Of a DNA stretch of 64,000 nt, positions 23,608 through 31,380 are shown one piece after another. Position numbers and translations under genes: made by a program. The stretch is taken from contig PVNI01000001.1 in the NCBI GenBank assembly GCA_003001795.1, positions 620,001 through 684,000 of the forward strand. The letters are read 5' to 3'. The stretch's first letter is position 1, and each line of letters starts with the position of its first letter. Under the pieces are notes generated by a model. It was not told the DNA's origin and did not search any database. It saw only the letters and a list, made by a program, of their open reading frames with translations. The DNA is from Actinomadura viridilutea (GTDB lineage Bacteria; Actinomycetota; Actinomycetes; Streptosporangiales; Streptosporangiaceae).

Positions 23608-24527
23608 GCGCGGGGCTGGAGGAGCGCGGCGTCGGAGTGGCCGCGGAGGTGTTCGAGGAGCACCGGGGGCTGCTGTTCGGGGTGGCCTACCGGATGCTCG
23701 GCACCGTGGCCGACGCCGAGGACGCGGTCCAGGACGCCTGGCTGCGCTGGTCGGCCGCGGACCGCGCCGACGTCGCGGACGTCAAGGCGTACCTGGTGCG
23801 GATCGTCACCAACATCGCGCTGGACCGGCTGCGGTCGGCGCGGGCGCAGCGCGAGACCTACGTCGGCCCGTGGCTGCCCGAGCCGATGCTGACGTCCCCG
23901 GACGTGGCCGCGGACGCCGAGCTGGCCGAGTCGGTGTCCATGGCGCTGCTGGTGGTGCTGGAGACGCTGAGCCCGCTGGAGCGGGCGGTGTTCGTGCTGC
24001 GCGAGGTGTTCGGCTTCCCGTACGCGGAGATCGCCGAGGCGCTGGACCGCAGCGAGACGTCCGTCCGCCAGCTCGGCACCCGCGCCCGCAAGCACGTGGA
24101 GGCGCGGCGGCCCCGGTTCTCGGCCGGCCGGCGGGAGCGGCGCGCCGTCACCGAGCGGTTCTTCGACGCGGCGCTCGGCGGCGACCTCAACCGGCTGATG
24201 GAGATCCTCGCGCCGGACGTGGCGCTGTGGACCGACGGCGGCGGCAAGGCCCGCGCCGCCCGCCGCGTCATCCACGGCGCGGACAAGGTCTGCCGCTGGC
24301 TGCGGGGCGTGTCGGACGACCCGTACCAGGGCGTGCAGCCGGAGGACATGCGGGTCCGGCGGGTGGAGCTCAACGGCGAACCGGGCCTGGTCTTCGAGGG
24401 CCCGGCCGGTCCGCTGTGCGCCGTGACCGCCGAGGTGGACGCGACCGGCCGGATCGGCAAGGTGCTGCTGGTCGTCAACCCCGACAAGCTGCGCTCGGTG
24501 GCCGAAGGGCGGACCCTGCCGACGTGA
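23604..24527 (+). CDS. sigJ: ECF41-family sigma factor (SigJ-like) with SnoaL-like C-terminal extension
   Basis: 307 residues. Sigma-2 (LLFGVAYRMLGTVADAEDAVQDAWLRW) and sigma-4 (LSPLERAVFVLREVFGFPYAEIAEALDRSETSVRQL) are joined by the ECF41 linker motif WLPEP near residue 91. The C-terminal extension carries the family motifs DGGGKA near 211 and NPDKL near 292; this SnoaL-like domain replaces an anti-sigma factor and modulates activity in cis. A matching promoter lies 490 bases upstream, so the gene is probably autoregulated. The usual adjacent oxidoreductase/CMD gene is missing. Confidence 0.92.
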   Translation: MSAGLEERGVGVAAEVFEEHRGLLFGVAYRMLGTVADAEDAVQDAWLRWSAADRADVADVKAYLVRIVTNIALDRLRSARAQRETYVGPWLPEPMLTSPDVAADAELAESVSMALLVVLETLSPLERAVFVLREVFGFPYAEIAEALDRSETSVRQLGTRARKHVEARRPRFSAGRRERRAVTERFFDAALGGDLNRLMEILAPDVALWTDGGGKARAARRVIHGADKVCRWLRGVSDDPYQGVQPEDMRVRRVELNGEPGLVFEGPAGPLCAVTAEVDATGRIGKVLLVVNPDKLRSVAEGRTLPT

Positions 24528-24573
24528 CCCCGACGCGGCCCCGCGCCGCGCCCCCGGGCGCGGCCGGGGTCAC
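24524..24573. terminator. Compound inverted repeat joining two convergent stop codons
   Basis: Outer arms GTGACCCCG (24524-24532) and CGGGGTCAC (24565-24573) each contain the stop codon of one gene. An inner perfect 8-bp stem lies at 24546-24553 and 24556-24563. Likely a bidirectional terminator. Confidence 0.7.
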
Positions 24574-25082
24574 CGGTCGGCCCGGCGGCGCCTGCCGCCG
24601 ACCAGCCGCGGCGGCGGGCCGGCCGTGGCCGCGGGGGTGGGCACCGGGCGGACGGCGGCGTAGTCCTCGTCGTATCGGCCCGGTGCCTCGATCACCTCGT
24701 CGGTCGGGGTGAGCCGCACGACGTACGACTCCCGCGCCCAGCGCTCCACCTGCCCCTCGTGGGTCGCGGCGTTGAGGCGCTCCTTGGCCAGGACGGGAGT
24801 GATCTCGTCCCACAGGTCGGTGCCCGGCCGCACCTGCTCGCAGGCCGCGACGAACGACACCAGTCGCCCGCCCTTGTCCTTGCTGCGCAGCGTCACCCGC
24901 ACCCGGTCGGCCTCGGGCAGACCGGGCAGCGGCTGCTCGCCCTCGCCGCCGGTCAGGACGTAGGCCGCGCCGTCGTGCCACACGTGCCAGGCCGCCCGCG
25001 GCTGCGGCAGCCCCGGCAGGTGCAGCCACATCAGCCCGGACTTCTTGGCGGCCTCCTCCACCAGCGCCTTCAGCTCGCCCAT
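24570..25082 (-). CDS. Conserved hypothetical protein, pyridoxamine-oxidase-like fold suspected
   Basis: 170 residues: a helical start (MGELKALVEEAAKKSGLMWLHLPG), then strands typical of split-barrel flavin proteins (AAWHVWHDGAAYVLTGGEGEQPLPGL...VRVTLRSKDKGGRLVSFVAAC). The C-terminal tail is Pro/Arg-rich. Cofactor residues cannot be identified with certainty, so the split-barrel assignment is an inference from strand pattern. It shares a compound terminator with the sigma gene and diverges from the CitE-like gene. Confidence 0.6.
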   Translation of the reverse strand: MGELKALVEEAAKKSGLMWLHLPGLPQPRAAWHVWHDGAAYVLTGGEGEQPLPGLPEADRVRVTLRSKDKGGRLVSFVAACEQVRPGTDLWDEITPVLAKERLNAATHEGQVERWARESYVVRLTPTDEVIEAPGRYDEDYAAVRPVPTPAATAGPPPRLVGGRRRRADR

Positions 25083-25109
25083 GCCCTCAGCGTCTCACAA
25101 CGCCCCCGA

Positions 25110-25115
25110 TAGCAT
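25110..25115 (+). promoter_or_regulatory. Leaderless-type -10 element of the CitE-like gene
   Basis: TAGCAT six bases before ATG 25122; no Shine-Dalgarno sequence. Confidence 0.45.
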
Positions 25116-25121
25116 CCGGCC

Positions 25122-26060
25122 ATGCGGTCACGACGTACCACTTTGGCGGTCCCCGGCAGCAATCCCCGGTTCATCGAGAAGGCGCAGGGGCTCCCCGCGG
25201 ACGAGGTGTTCCTGGACCTTGAGGACGCGGTCGCCCCTTCCGCCAAGGACGAGGCGCGCAAGAACGTCGTGGCGGCGCTGAACGAGGGCGACTGGTCGGG
25301 GAAGGTGCGCGTGGTCCGCGTCAACGACGTGGAGACCCCCTGGGCGTACCGGGACGTGATCGAGGTCGTGGAGGGCGCCGGGGCCAACCTCGACTGCCTC
25401 ATGCTGCCCAAGGTGCGCGACGCGTCCCACGTGCAGTGGCTGGACCGGCTGCTCACCCAGATCGAGCTGGCCATGGGGTACGAGCCGGGGCGCATCGGCA
25501 TCGAGGCGCAGATCGAGGACGCCCGCGGCCTGGCCGGGGTGGACGAGATCGCCGCGTCCTCGCCCCGGCTGGAGACCCTGGTGTTCGGCCCCGGCGACCT
25601 GATGGCCTCGCTCAACATGAAGACGCTGGTGGTGGGGGAGCAGCCGCCCGGCTACACCGAGGGCGACGCCTACCACTACATCCTCATGCGCATCCTCACC
25701 GCCGCCCGCGCCCACGACCTGCAGGCCATCGACGGGCCGTACTTCAACATCCGCGACGTCGAGGGGTTCGCCCGAGCGGCGCGGCGGTCGGCGGCGCTGG
25801 GCTTCGACGGCAAGTGGGTGCTGCACCCGTCGCAGATCGAGGCGGGCAACGCGGTGTTCTCGCCGACGCAGGAGGACTACGACCGCGCCGAGCTGATCCT
25901 CGAGGCGTACGAGTACCACACCACGGTGGAGGGGCGCGGCGCGGCCTTGCTCGGCGACGAGATGATCGACGAGGCGTCCCGCAAGATGGCCCAGGTGATC
26001 GCCGCCAAGGGCCGGGCCGCGGGCCTGACCCGCACCCGGCGTTTCGAGCCGCCGTCCTGA
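25122..26060 (+). CDS. HpcH/HpaI aldolase, CitE-like CoA ester lyase
   Basis: 312 residues. TIM-barrel lyase of the CitE/malyl-CoA lyase group: LAVPGSNPRFIEKA, Mg2+-binding FLDLEDAVAP near 35-44, KVRVVRVN, IEAQIEDARGL (conserved Glu) near 127, VFGPGDLMASL (Asp ligand) and GFDGKWVLHPSQ. This fits L-malyl-CoA/beta-methylmalyl-CoA lyases, which cleave (S)-malyl-CoA to acetyl-CoA and glyoxylate. Without its usual pathway partners nearby the substrate stays open. Confidence 0.88.
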   Translation: MRSRRTTLAVPGSNPRFIEKAQGLPADEVFLDLEDAVAPSAKDEARKNVVAALNEGDWSGKVRVVRVNDVETPWAYRDVIEVVEGAGANLDCLMLPKVRDASHVQWLDRLLTQIELAMGYEPGRIGIEAQIEDARGLAGVDEIAASSPRLETLVFGPGDLMASLNMKTLVVGEQPPGYTEGDAYHYILMRILTAARAHDLQAIDGPYFNIRDVEGFARAARRSAALGFDGKWVLHPSQIEAGNAVFSPTQEDYDRAELILEAYEYHTTVEGRGAALLGDEMIDEASRKMAQVIAAKGRAAGLTRTRRFEPPS

Positions 26061-26170
26061 CCCTCTCCGTCCGGTACCGGTCGTGTGCGCTGTGGCGCGA
26101 AGCGCACCGACCTGCACATAGCATGCGACGCAAGCAAACGTGCAGGCAGTCGTCAAGAGGGGGTCGATCG

Positions 26171-27538
26171 GTGCCGGAACCAGCGGACGCCCACGGCTGG
26201 GCGCCACCTGACTCCGTCCCTTCCCAGAACAGTCCCCAGGCGCAGCCCTTCGGTCATCCGGTGCCGCCCCCGTATACCGGAGCGGAGCATTACGGCATGC
26301 CGCCGCCCCACTACCACGGCCCGCCGCCCCACCAGCCCAACGGATATGCGGGTCCCTACGGATACGCGGGTCCCTACGGATACGCGGGATACCTGCAGCC
26401 GCTGGTGAAGAGCTCGTGGACAGTGCCGGTCCCGGCCGGGCTGCCGTACCACCGCTTGGCCCGCACCGCCGTGCACCGGTGGTGGCGACCCCTGGTCGGC
26501 ACTTTGGCGCTCGTGGCGGGCGCGCTGTTCGCGACGCTCGCGCTGATGGTCGTCGGCACGGTCGGCTACGCGCTGGCCACCGGCGAGGTGCCGGCGCCGT
26601 CGGACTCGGAGACGTCGATCTTCGGCGAGCCCGTCGCGGACCTGGCCTTCAACCTGGCGGCCATCGCGCTGCTGCTGCCGGTGGTGCTGTTCGTGCCGTG
26701 GTTGGCGCAGCGGCGCCGCCCCGGCACCCTGTCGTCGGTGACCGGGCGGCTGCGGCGGCGCTGGCTGCTGGTGTGCTGCGCCGTGGCGGTCGGGTTCTGC
26801 GCCGTGTCGTTCGGCGCCGGCTGGGTGGCGGGCCACTTCGCGGAGCCCCCGATCGGCGGCGGCGACGAGTGGGTCGGGTGGGCCGACTTCCTGCCGCCCG
26901 CCCTGATCATCATCGCGCTGGTGCCGTTCCAGGCGTCGGCCGAGGAGTACATCTTCCGCGGCTGGCTGCCGCAGGCGATCGGCGCGTGCACCCTGGAGGG
27001 CAGCGGCGGCCGCGCGGGCCGCGCGCTCAGCGCGGTGCTCCGCACGCCGTGGCCCGGCCTGGTGATCGCGTCGGCCGCGTTCACCGCCGGGCACGGCTAC
27101 ACCGGCTGGGGCATCCTCGACATCTTCGCGTTCGGCGCGATCGCCGCGTGGCTGACGGTGCGCACGGGCGGCCTGGAGGCGGCGATCGCCCTGCACGTCT
27201 TCAACAACCTGATGGCCTTCCTGCTGCCCGCGGCCGCCGGACGGCTGGAATTCGAGCAGGGCGACGTCCCGTGGCAGTTCGTCGTGGCGGATGTGACGCC
27301 GCTGCTGCTGTACGCGGCGGTCGTGGTGTGGCTGGCGCGCAGGCTGCGCGTCGAGACCGTCACCGGTGACCCGGACCCGCGGGACGCGCCGGTTCACGCG
27401 CCGCCCGTATCCGGGCAGCCCGCCGGCATCCCTGCCGCCGCCCCCTACGCGCCGAGCGGCGTCCCGGGCGTCCCCGGCGCTCCCGGCGCCGCGGACGGGC
27501 CGGACGCCTACGGTCCCTCTGGCGTCCCCGGTCCCTAG
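26171..27538 (+). CDS. CPBP-family intramembrane protease
   Basis: 455 residues from GTG 26171. A Pro/Tyr/Gly-rich cytoplasmic N-terminus with GYAGPY repeats (18-bp DNA repeat) precedes about eight TM helices. The Abi/CPBP catalytic motifs are all present: EEYIFRGW (E-E-x3-R), FTAGHGYTG (His) and ALHVFNNL (His and Asn). These are Rce1-like glutamate proteases; roles in bacteria include bacteriocin immunity and processing. The C-terminus is a collagen-like GVPGVPGAPG tail. The stop abuts the convergent NUDIX stop. Confidence 0.85.
   Translation: MPEPADAHGWAPPDSVPSQNSPQAQPFGHPVPPPYTGAEHYGMPPPHYHGPPPHQPNGYAGPYGYAGPYGYAGYLQPLVKSSWTVPVPAGLPYHRLARTAVHRWWRPLVGTLALVAGALFATLALMVVGTVGYALATGEVPAPSDSETSIFGEPVADLAFNLAAIALLLPVVLFVPWLAQRRRPGTLSSVTGRLRRRWLLVCCAVAVGFCAVSFGAGWVAGHFAEPPIGGGDEWVGWADFLPPALIIIALVPFQASAEEYIFRGWLPQAIGACTLEGSGGRAGRALSAVLRTPWPGLVIASAAFTAGHGYTGWGILDIFAFGAIAAWLTVRTGGLEAAIALHVFNNLMAFLLPAAAGRLEFEQGDVPWQFVVADVTPLLLYAAVVVWLARRLRVETVTGDPDPRDAPVHAPPVSGQPAGIPAAAPYAPSGVPGVPGAPGAADGPDAYGPSGVPGP
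26342..26388. repeat. 18-bp tandem repeat in the CPBP gene
   Basis: GGATAYGCGGGTCCCTAC at 26342-26359 and 26360-26377, with a third partial copy to 26388. It codes GYAGPY repeats. Confidence 0.9.
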
Positions 27539-27544
27539 CTAGGG
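27533..27544. other. Palindrome CCCTAGCTAGGG holding two abutting stop codons
   Basis: The TAG of the CPBP gene (27536-27538) and the TAG of the NUDIX gene (27541-27539, minus) touch head to head inside a perfect 12-bp palindrome. CTAG is very rare in this GC-rich DNA. Confidence 0.8.
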
Positions 27545-28000
27545 CGTGTCGCGGACGACGCTGCCGGAGTCCGACCAGGGGTCGGCGGGCGGAGAGGCCG
27601 TTCCGGGGACGGTGAGCACTCCCCACCCGGTCAGGGCCTCCAGCAGGCCCGGCGAGGTCGGCAGGCGCAGCAGCTCCTCAGGGGCGGCCCAGCGGACGTC
27701 GGCGGCGTCGTCCCCGGCGGCCAGGCGGCCGCCGACCGGCGTGGCGAGGTAGTCGGCGATCTCGTAGACGACGCCGTCCGGCCCCGGACGCTCCACCGAC
27801 CCGACCAGGGGGCCGACGGCCACCCGCAGGCCGGTCTCCTCGCGCAGCTCGCGGACGACCGCGGCCACGTCCGTCTCGCCGGGCTCGACGCGTCCCCCGG
27901 GCAGCGACCACCGCCCGGCGGAGGGCGGCCGGGCCCGCCGGACCAGCAGCAGCCGTCCTTCCTGGTCGCGGACGATCCCGCCCACGCAGCGCACCCGCAT
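27539..28000 (-). CDS. NUDIX hydrolase
   Basis: 153 residues from ATG 28000 (AGGGAG upstream). The NUDIX box is complete: GGRVEPGETDVAAVVRELREETGL (G-x5-E-x7-REUxEExGU) near residues 34-56. The preceding CVGGIVRDQEGRLLLVRRARPPSAGRWSLP and the short C-terminus resemble MutT-like or ADP-ribose-type small NUDIX enzymes that clean up nucleotide derivatives. Substrate is not predictable. It faces the CPBP gene and shares no spacer with it. Confidence 0.9.
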   Translation of the reverse strand: MRVRCVGGIVRDQEGRLLLVRRARPPSAGRWSLPGGRVEPGETDVAAVVRELREETGLRVAVGPLVGSVERPGPDGVVYEIADYLATPVGGRLAAGDDAADVRWAAPEELLRLPTSPGLLEALTGWGVLTVPGTASPPADPWSDSGSVVRDTP

Positions 28001-28106
28001 GGCCACTCCCTTGCCTGCGTCACCGTCCATTTTGTCGTTGTTTTGCGTGCGCGGCCACCGTGCGGACCTTGACGCGGCCCAGGTGAGGCCCGCACTGTGG
28101 GTAACC

Positions 28107-28754
28107 ATGAGGGCGGAGCCCACGTGCCCGCGTTGCGGTCAGCGCGTCAGCGCGCCGAACCTCTGGTCGAACGACTGGAGGTGCGCCGTGCACGGGGCGG
28201 TGCTGCCGCGCCAGCCGACCCGCCGCCCGGGCCCCGAAGGGCTCGCCGCCACCGTCCGCGACTGCCGCGTCCCCGTGTGGGTGCCCTGGCCGCTGCCCTT
28301 CGGCTGGCTGGTCACCGGCTTCGCGACCGCGGGGGACGATCGCACCGGCACCCGCGCCTGCGCCGTCGCGGTGTCCGGGCCCGGTCTGGTCAGCGGCCCG
28401 GTCGACATGCTCCTGGTCGCCGAGGAGCCGGGCGTCGGGCTCGGCGCCTACTACGCCGGGCTGGCCGGCCCCGACCCGGGGGAGGGCTTCGACAAGGGGC
28501 CCCCGCCCGCCAAGGTGGAGGTCAGCGGCCCGTTCGCGGCGTGCGACCACTCGGTGCCGATGTGGGCGATCCCGGGCGGCCCGGACCGCGCCGTCTACGT
28601 CGGAGAGGCCATGGGCAACTGGCTGTGGGCGATCCTGTGGCCCGCCGACGCCGGGATCCTCCTGGCCGACCGCACCCACCTGGTCGACCTGCGCGACCCC
28701 GGGATGGAGCTCGACCTGCCGTACGGCGCGAGCAGCCCCCGTCTCGACGCCTGA
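28107..28754 (+). CDS. DUF6758-like protein with N-terminal zinc ribbon
   Basis: 215 residues from ATG 28107. The N-terminus CPRCGQRV...NDWRCAVHG supplies CxxC and CxxH ligands for a zinc ribbon. The remainder (VPVWVPWPLPFGWLVTGFATAGDD...AVYVGEAMGNWLWAILWPADAGILL) is an actinobacteria-specific conserved domain known to me as DUF6758. No catalytic function is known. The neighbour is a PHP phosphoesterase, an arrangement I believe is conserved in actinomycetes. Confidence 0.75.
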   Translation: MRAEPTCPRCGQRVSAPNLWSNDWRCAVHGAVLPRQPTRRPGPEGLAATVRDCRVPVWVPWPLPFGWLVTGFATAGDDRTGTRACAVAVSGPGLVSGPVDMLLVAEEPGVGLGAYYAGLAGPDPGEGFDKGPPPAKVEVSGPFAACDHSVPMWAIPGGPDRAVYVGEAMGNWLWAILWPADAGILLADRTHLVDLRDPGMELDLPYGASSPRLDA

Positions 28755-28796
28755 ACGTCCCGCGCCGTGGGCCTGCTCCGAGCGGCCCGCGCTGAG

Positions 28797-28802
28797 TAGC
28801 CT
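28797..28802 (+). promoter_or_regulatory. Leaderless-type -10 element of the PHP gene
   Basis: TAGCCT eight bases before ATG 28811; no ribosome binding site. Confidence 0.4.
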
Positions 28803-28810
28803 CGTCCCGT

Positions 28811-29650
28811 ATGCGCATCGACCTCCACTGCCACAGCGACGTCTCCGACGGCACGCGCCCGCCCGCCGAGGTGGTCCGGCGCGCCCGGGCGGCGGGCGTG
28901 GACGTCCTCGCCCTGACCGACCACGACACGGTGGCGGGCTGGGAGGAGGCCGCGTCCGCCCTGGCCCCCGGCATGACGCTGGTGCCAGGCGTCGAGCTGT
29001 CGTGCCACCAGGACGGCCAGAGCCTGCACCTGCTCGGCTACCTGTTCGACCCGTCGGCCGCCGAACTGGCCGCCGAGCTGGCCCGCATCCGCGACGACCG
29101 GGTGGTCAGGGCGCGGACGATGGTGGACCGGCTGCGTGCGCTGGGCGTGGACGTCACCTGGGAGCGGGTGCGGGAGCTGGCGCGCGGCGAGGCCGTGGGA
29201 CGTCCGCACGTGGCCCGGGCGATGGTCGAGGCCGGGGCGGTCCGCACGGTCGACGAGGCGTTCACCCGCGACTGGATCGGCGCGGGCGGCCGCGCGTACG
29301 CCGACCGCTACGCGCTGGACCCGGTGCGCGCCGTGCGGCTGATCCGCGACGCCGGCGGGGCCGCCGTCCTGGCGCACCCGCGGCCGCGCCGCGGCCCGGC
29401 GGTCGCCGACGCGGTGGTGGAGCGGCTGGCCGAGGCGGGCCTGGCGGGGATCGAGGTCGACCACCCCGACCAGGACGGGGCCGCCCGCGAGAGGCTGCGG
29501 GACCTGGCGTCCGCGCTCGGCCTGCTCGTCACCGGCTCCAGCGACGACCACGGCGCGCTCACCGGCGACCGCATCGGCTGCGAGACCACCTCGCCGGACG
29601 CGTACGCGGCGCTGCTGGACGCCGCCTCCGGCGAACCCGTCACCGGATGA
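28811..29650 (+). CDS. PHP-domain metal-dependent phosphoesterase (TrpH/RNase AM-like)
   Basis: 279 residues. Metal ligands of the PHP fold are clear: DLHCHSDVSDG near 4-14, LTDHDT near 38-43, GVELSCH near 61, VAHPRPRRG-type motif (AVLAHPRP), and SGSSDDHG-type motif (TGSSDDHGAL) near the C-terminus. Relatives are 3',5'-nucleoside bisphosphate phosphatases and 5'-to-3' exonucleases acting on short RNAs (YciV). It probably hydrolyses pAp or RNA ends. Confidence 0.9.
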   Translation: MRIDLHCHSDVSDGTRPPAEVVRRARAAGVDVLALTDHDTVAGWEEAASALAPGMTLVPGVELSCHQDGQSLHLLGYLFDPSAAELAAELARIRDDRVVRARTMVDRLRALGVDVTWERVRELARGEAVGRPHVARAMVEAGAVRTVDEAFTRDWIGAGGRAYADRYALDPVRAVRLIRDAGGAAVLAHPRPRRGPAVADAVVERLAEAGLAGIEVDHPDQDGAARERLRDLASALGLLVTGSSDDHGALTGDRIGCETTSPDAYAALLDAASGEPVTG

Positions 29651-29701
29651 AAAGGCCCCGGCGTGCCACGTCGGTCGGTCATTCCGCGCGGGTGCGCGCG
29701 G

Positions 29702-29707
29702 TAGGGT
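29702..29707 (+). promoter_or_regulatory. Leaderless-type -10 element of the MBL-fold gene
   Basis: TAGGGT seven bases before GTG 29715, which supports that codon over GTG 29706. Confidence 0.45.
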
Positions 29708-29714
29708 GCGGAAC

Positions 29715-30425
29715 GTGGACGCGCGCATCGATCAAGTGGTGACCACGGGCAAGGTCACCCTGGACGACGAAGAGTACGAGGTCGAGAACAACACCTACAT
29801 CGTCGGCGACGACGACGAGGTGATCGTGATCGACCCCGCCCACGACGCCGACGCCGTGCTCAAGGCCGTCGGCGAGCGTGAGGTCATGGCGGTGATCTGC
29901 ACCGACGGCAACGAGCACAAGCTGTCGACGGTGCTGGAGGTCGCCGCCGCCGGCGAGGAGGACGAGGAGAACTGGGCGCCGATCGCGCTGCACCGCGGCG
30001 ACCGGCTGCTGTGGCGCGACTACTTCGGGCGGCTGGCCCGCGACGAAGAGGACGAGGAGGACGCCGAGGCGCTGCGCTCCCTCGAGCCCGACATCTGGCT
30101 GGAGGACGGCGGCGTCTTCGAGATCGCCGGGACCCAGCTGGAGATCGTGCACACCCCGGGGCACACCCCCGGCAGCGTCTGCGTGATCAGCGAGCAGCTC
30201 GGCGTGCTGTTCTCCGGCGACACCCTGCACCGCGGCCGTCCCGGGTCGATCGGCGGGGTCTACGAGGACCTGCGCAAGCAGCTCAACTCCATCGGCGCGC
30301 TGCTGACGCCGCTGCCGAAGGACCTGCGGGTGCTGCCCGGCCAGGGCGACGAGACCACCGTGGGGGACGAGGACGCCCGCTGGGAGACGTGGGGCGCCCT
30401 CGCCGCGGACGGCGAAGGCCGCTGA
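29715..30425 (+). CDS. MBL-fold protein with degenerate metal site (probable pseudoenzyme)
   Basis: 236 residues from GTG 29715 (GTG 29706 also possible). Overall it resembles glyoxalase II-like MBL hydrolases of actinobacteria, but the metal motif H-x-H-x-D-H reads TDGNEH near residue 63, so only the last His remains. The terminal PGHGD motif reads PGQGD near 208. HTPGHTPGS and FSGDTLH are retained. An acidic insertion (DEEDEEDAEA) lies in the middle. Loss of most zinc ligands suggests a non-hydrolytic role or single-metal chemistry. It precedes a RecB-like nuclease. Confidence 0.8.
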   Translation: MDARIDQVVTTGKVTLDDEEYEVENNTYIVGDDDEVIVIDPAHDADAVLKAVGEREVMAVICTDGNEHKLSTVLEVAAAGEEDEENWAPIALHRGDRLLWRDYFGRLARDEEDEEDAEALRSLEPDIWLEDGGVFEIAGTQLEIVHTPGHTPGSVCVISEQLGVLFSGDTLHRGRPGSIGGVYEDLRKQLNSIGALLTPLPKDLRVLPGQGDETTVGDEDARWETWGALAADGEGR

Positions 30426-30438
30426 CCGCGGCCGCGCC

Positions 30439-31353
30439 GTGGGCGCCGAGCAGCTGCCGCTCGCGGGCATGCCGCAGCGGCTCTACACGTGCACCCCGTC
30501 ACGGCTGAACGCCTGGCTGGACTGCCCGCGCCGGTACCGGATGACCTACCTGGACCGTCCGTCCCCGCCGAAGGGGCCGCCGTGGGCGCACAACAGCCTG
30601 GGCGCCAGCGTGCACAACGCGCTGGCCGCGTGGTGGCGGCTGCCGCGGTCCGAGCGCACCCCCGAGACGGCGGGGAGGCTGCTGGTGCGCGGCTGGCTCA
30701 CCGAGGGGTTCCGGGACGCCGAGCAGTCCGATCGCTACCGCGAGCGCGCCCGGGAGATGGTGGAGCGCTACGTCGCCCGTCTGGACCCCGACGACGAGCC
30801 GGTGGGCGTGGAGCGCACCGTCGCGACGCGCACCGACCGCATCGCCGTGTCCGGCCGGATCGACCGGCTCGACGACCGCGGCGCCGAGCTCGTCGTGGTC
30901 GACTACAAGACCGGGCGCCACGTGCTCACCGCCGACGACGCGCGCGGCTCCATGGCGCTGGCGCTGTACGCGCTGGCCGCGTCCCGCGTGCTGCGCCGCC
31001 CGTGCCGCCGCGTCGAGCTGCACCACCTGCCCAGCGGCGAGATCGCGGTGTGGGAGCACACCGACGAGTCGCTCGCCCGGCACCTGCGCCGCGCCGAGCA
31101 GATCGCCGCCGAGGCCGCCGCCGCGGACGAGGCCTACCGCACCCGCCTCCGGGACGCGGTGCCCCGGCAGCGCCGGAGCGAGCAGCGTCACGGCGGCGAC
31201 GACGCGGTGACCGTGGAGCACGGCCCGTACGACGAGCACTTCCCGCCGCGTCCCGGGAACCTGTGCGCGTGGTGCGACTACTTGCGGCACTGCCCGGAAG
31301 GGCGGCAGGCCGCCGCTCCGAAGGAGCCCTGGGCCGCGCTCCCGGAGGACTGA
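30439..31353 (+). CDS. RecB-family PD-(D/E)XK nuclease with iron-sulfur cysteines
   Basis: 304 residues from GTG 30439. The N-terminus (YTCTPSRLNAWLDCPRRYRM) and C-terminus (CAWCDYLRHCPEG) supply the four cysteines of a Cas4/AddB-like 4Fe-4S staple. The nuclease core is VEVV-type GAELVVVDYKTGRHV (Asp and Lys) near 150-165 after GRIDRL. Such stand-alone nucleases act in DNA repair. In mycobacteria the homologue lies away from AdnAB. Spacing to the MBL gene is 13 bases, so they may share a transcript. Confidence 0.85.
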   Translation: MGAEQLPLAGMPQRLYTCTPSRLNAWLDCPRRYRMTYLDRPSPPKGPPWAHNSLGASVHNALAAWWRLPRSERTPETAGRLLVRGWLTEGFRDAEQSDRYRERAREMVERYVARLDPDDEPVGVERTVATRTDRIAVSGRIDRLDDRGAELVVVDYKTGRHVLTADDARGSMALALYALAASRVLRRPCRRVELHHLPSGEIAVWEHTDESLARHLRRAEQIAAEAAAADEAYRTRLRDAVPRQRRSEQRHGGDDAVTVEHGPYDEHFPPRPGNLCAWCDYLRHCPEGRQAAAPKEPWAALPED

Positions 31354-31380
31354 GCGGGCCCCGGGGGCACCGGTGCGCGG

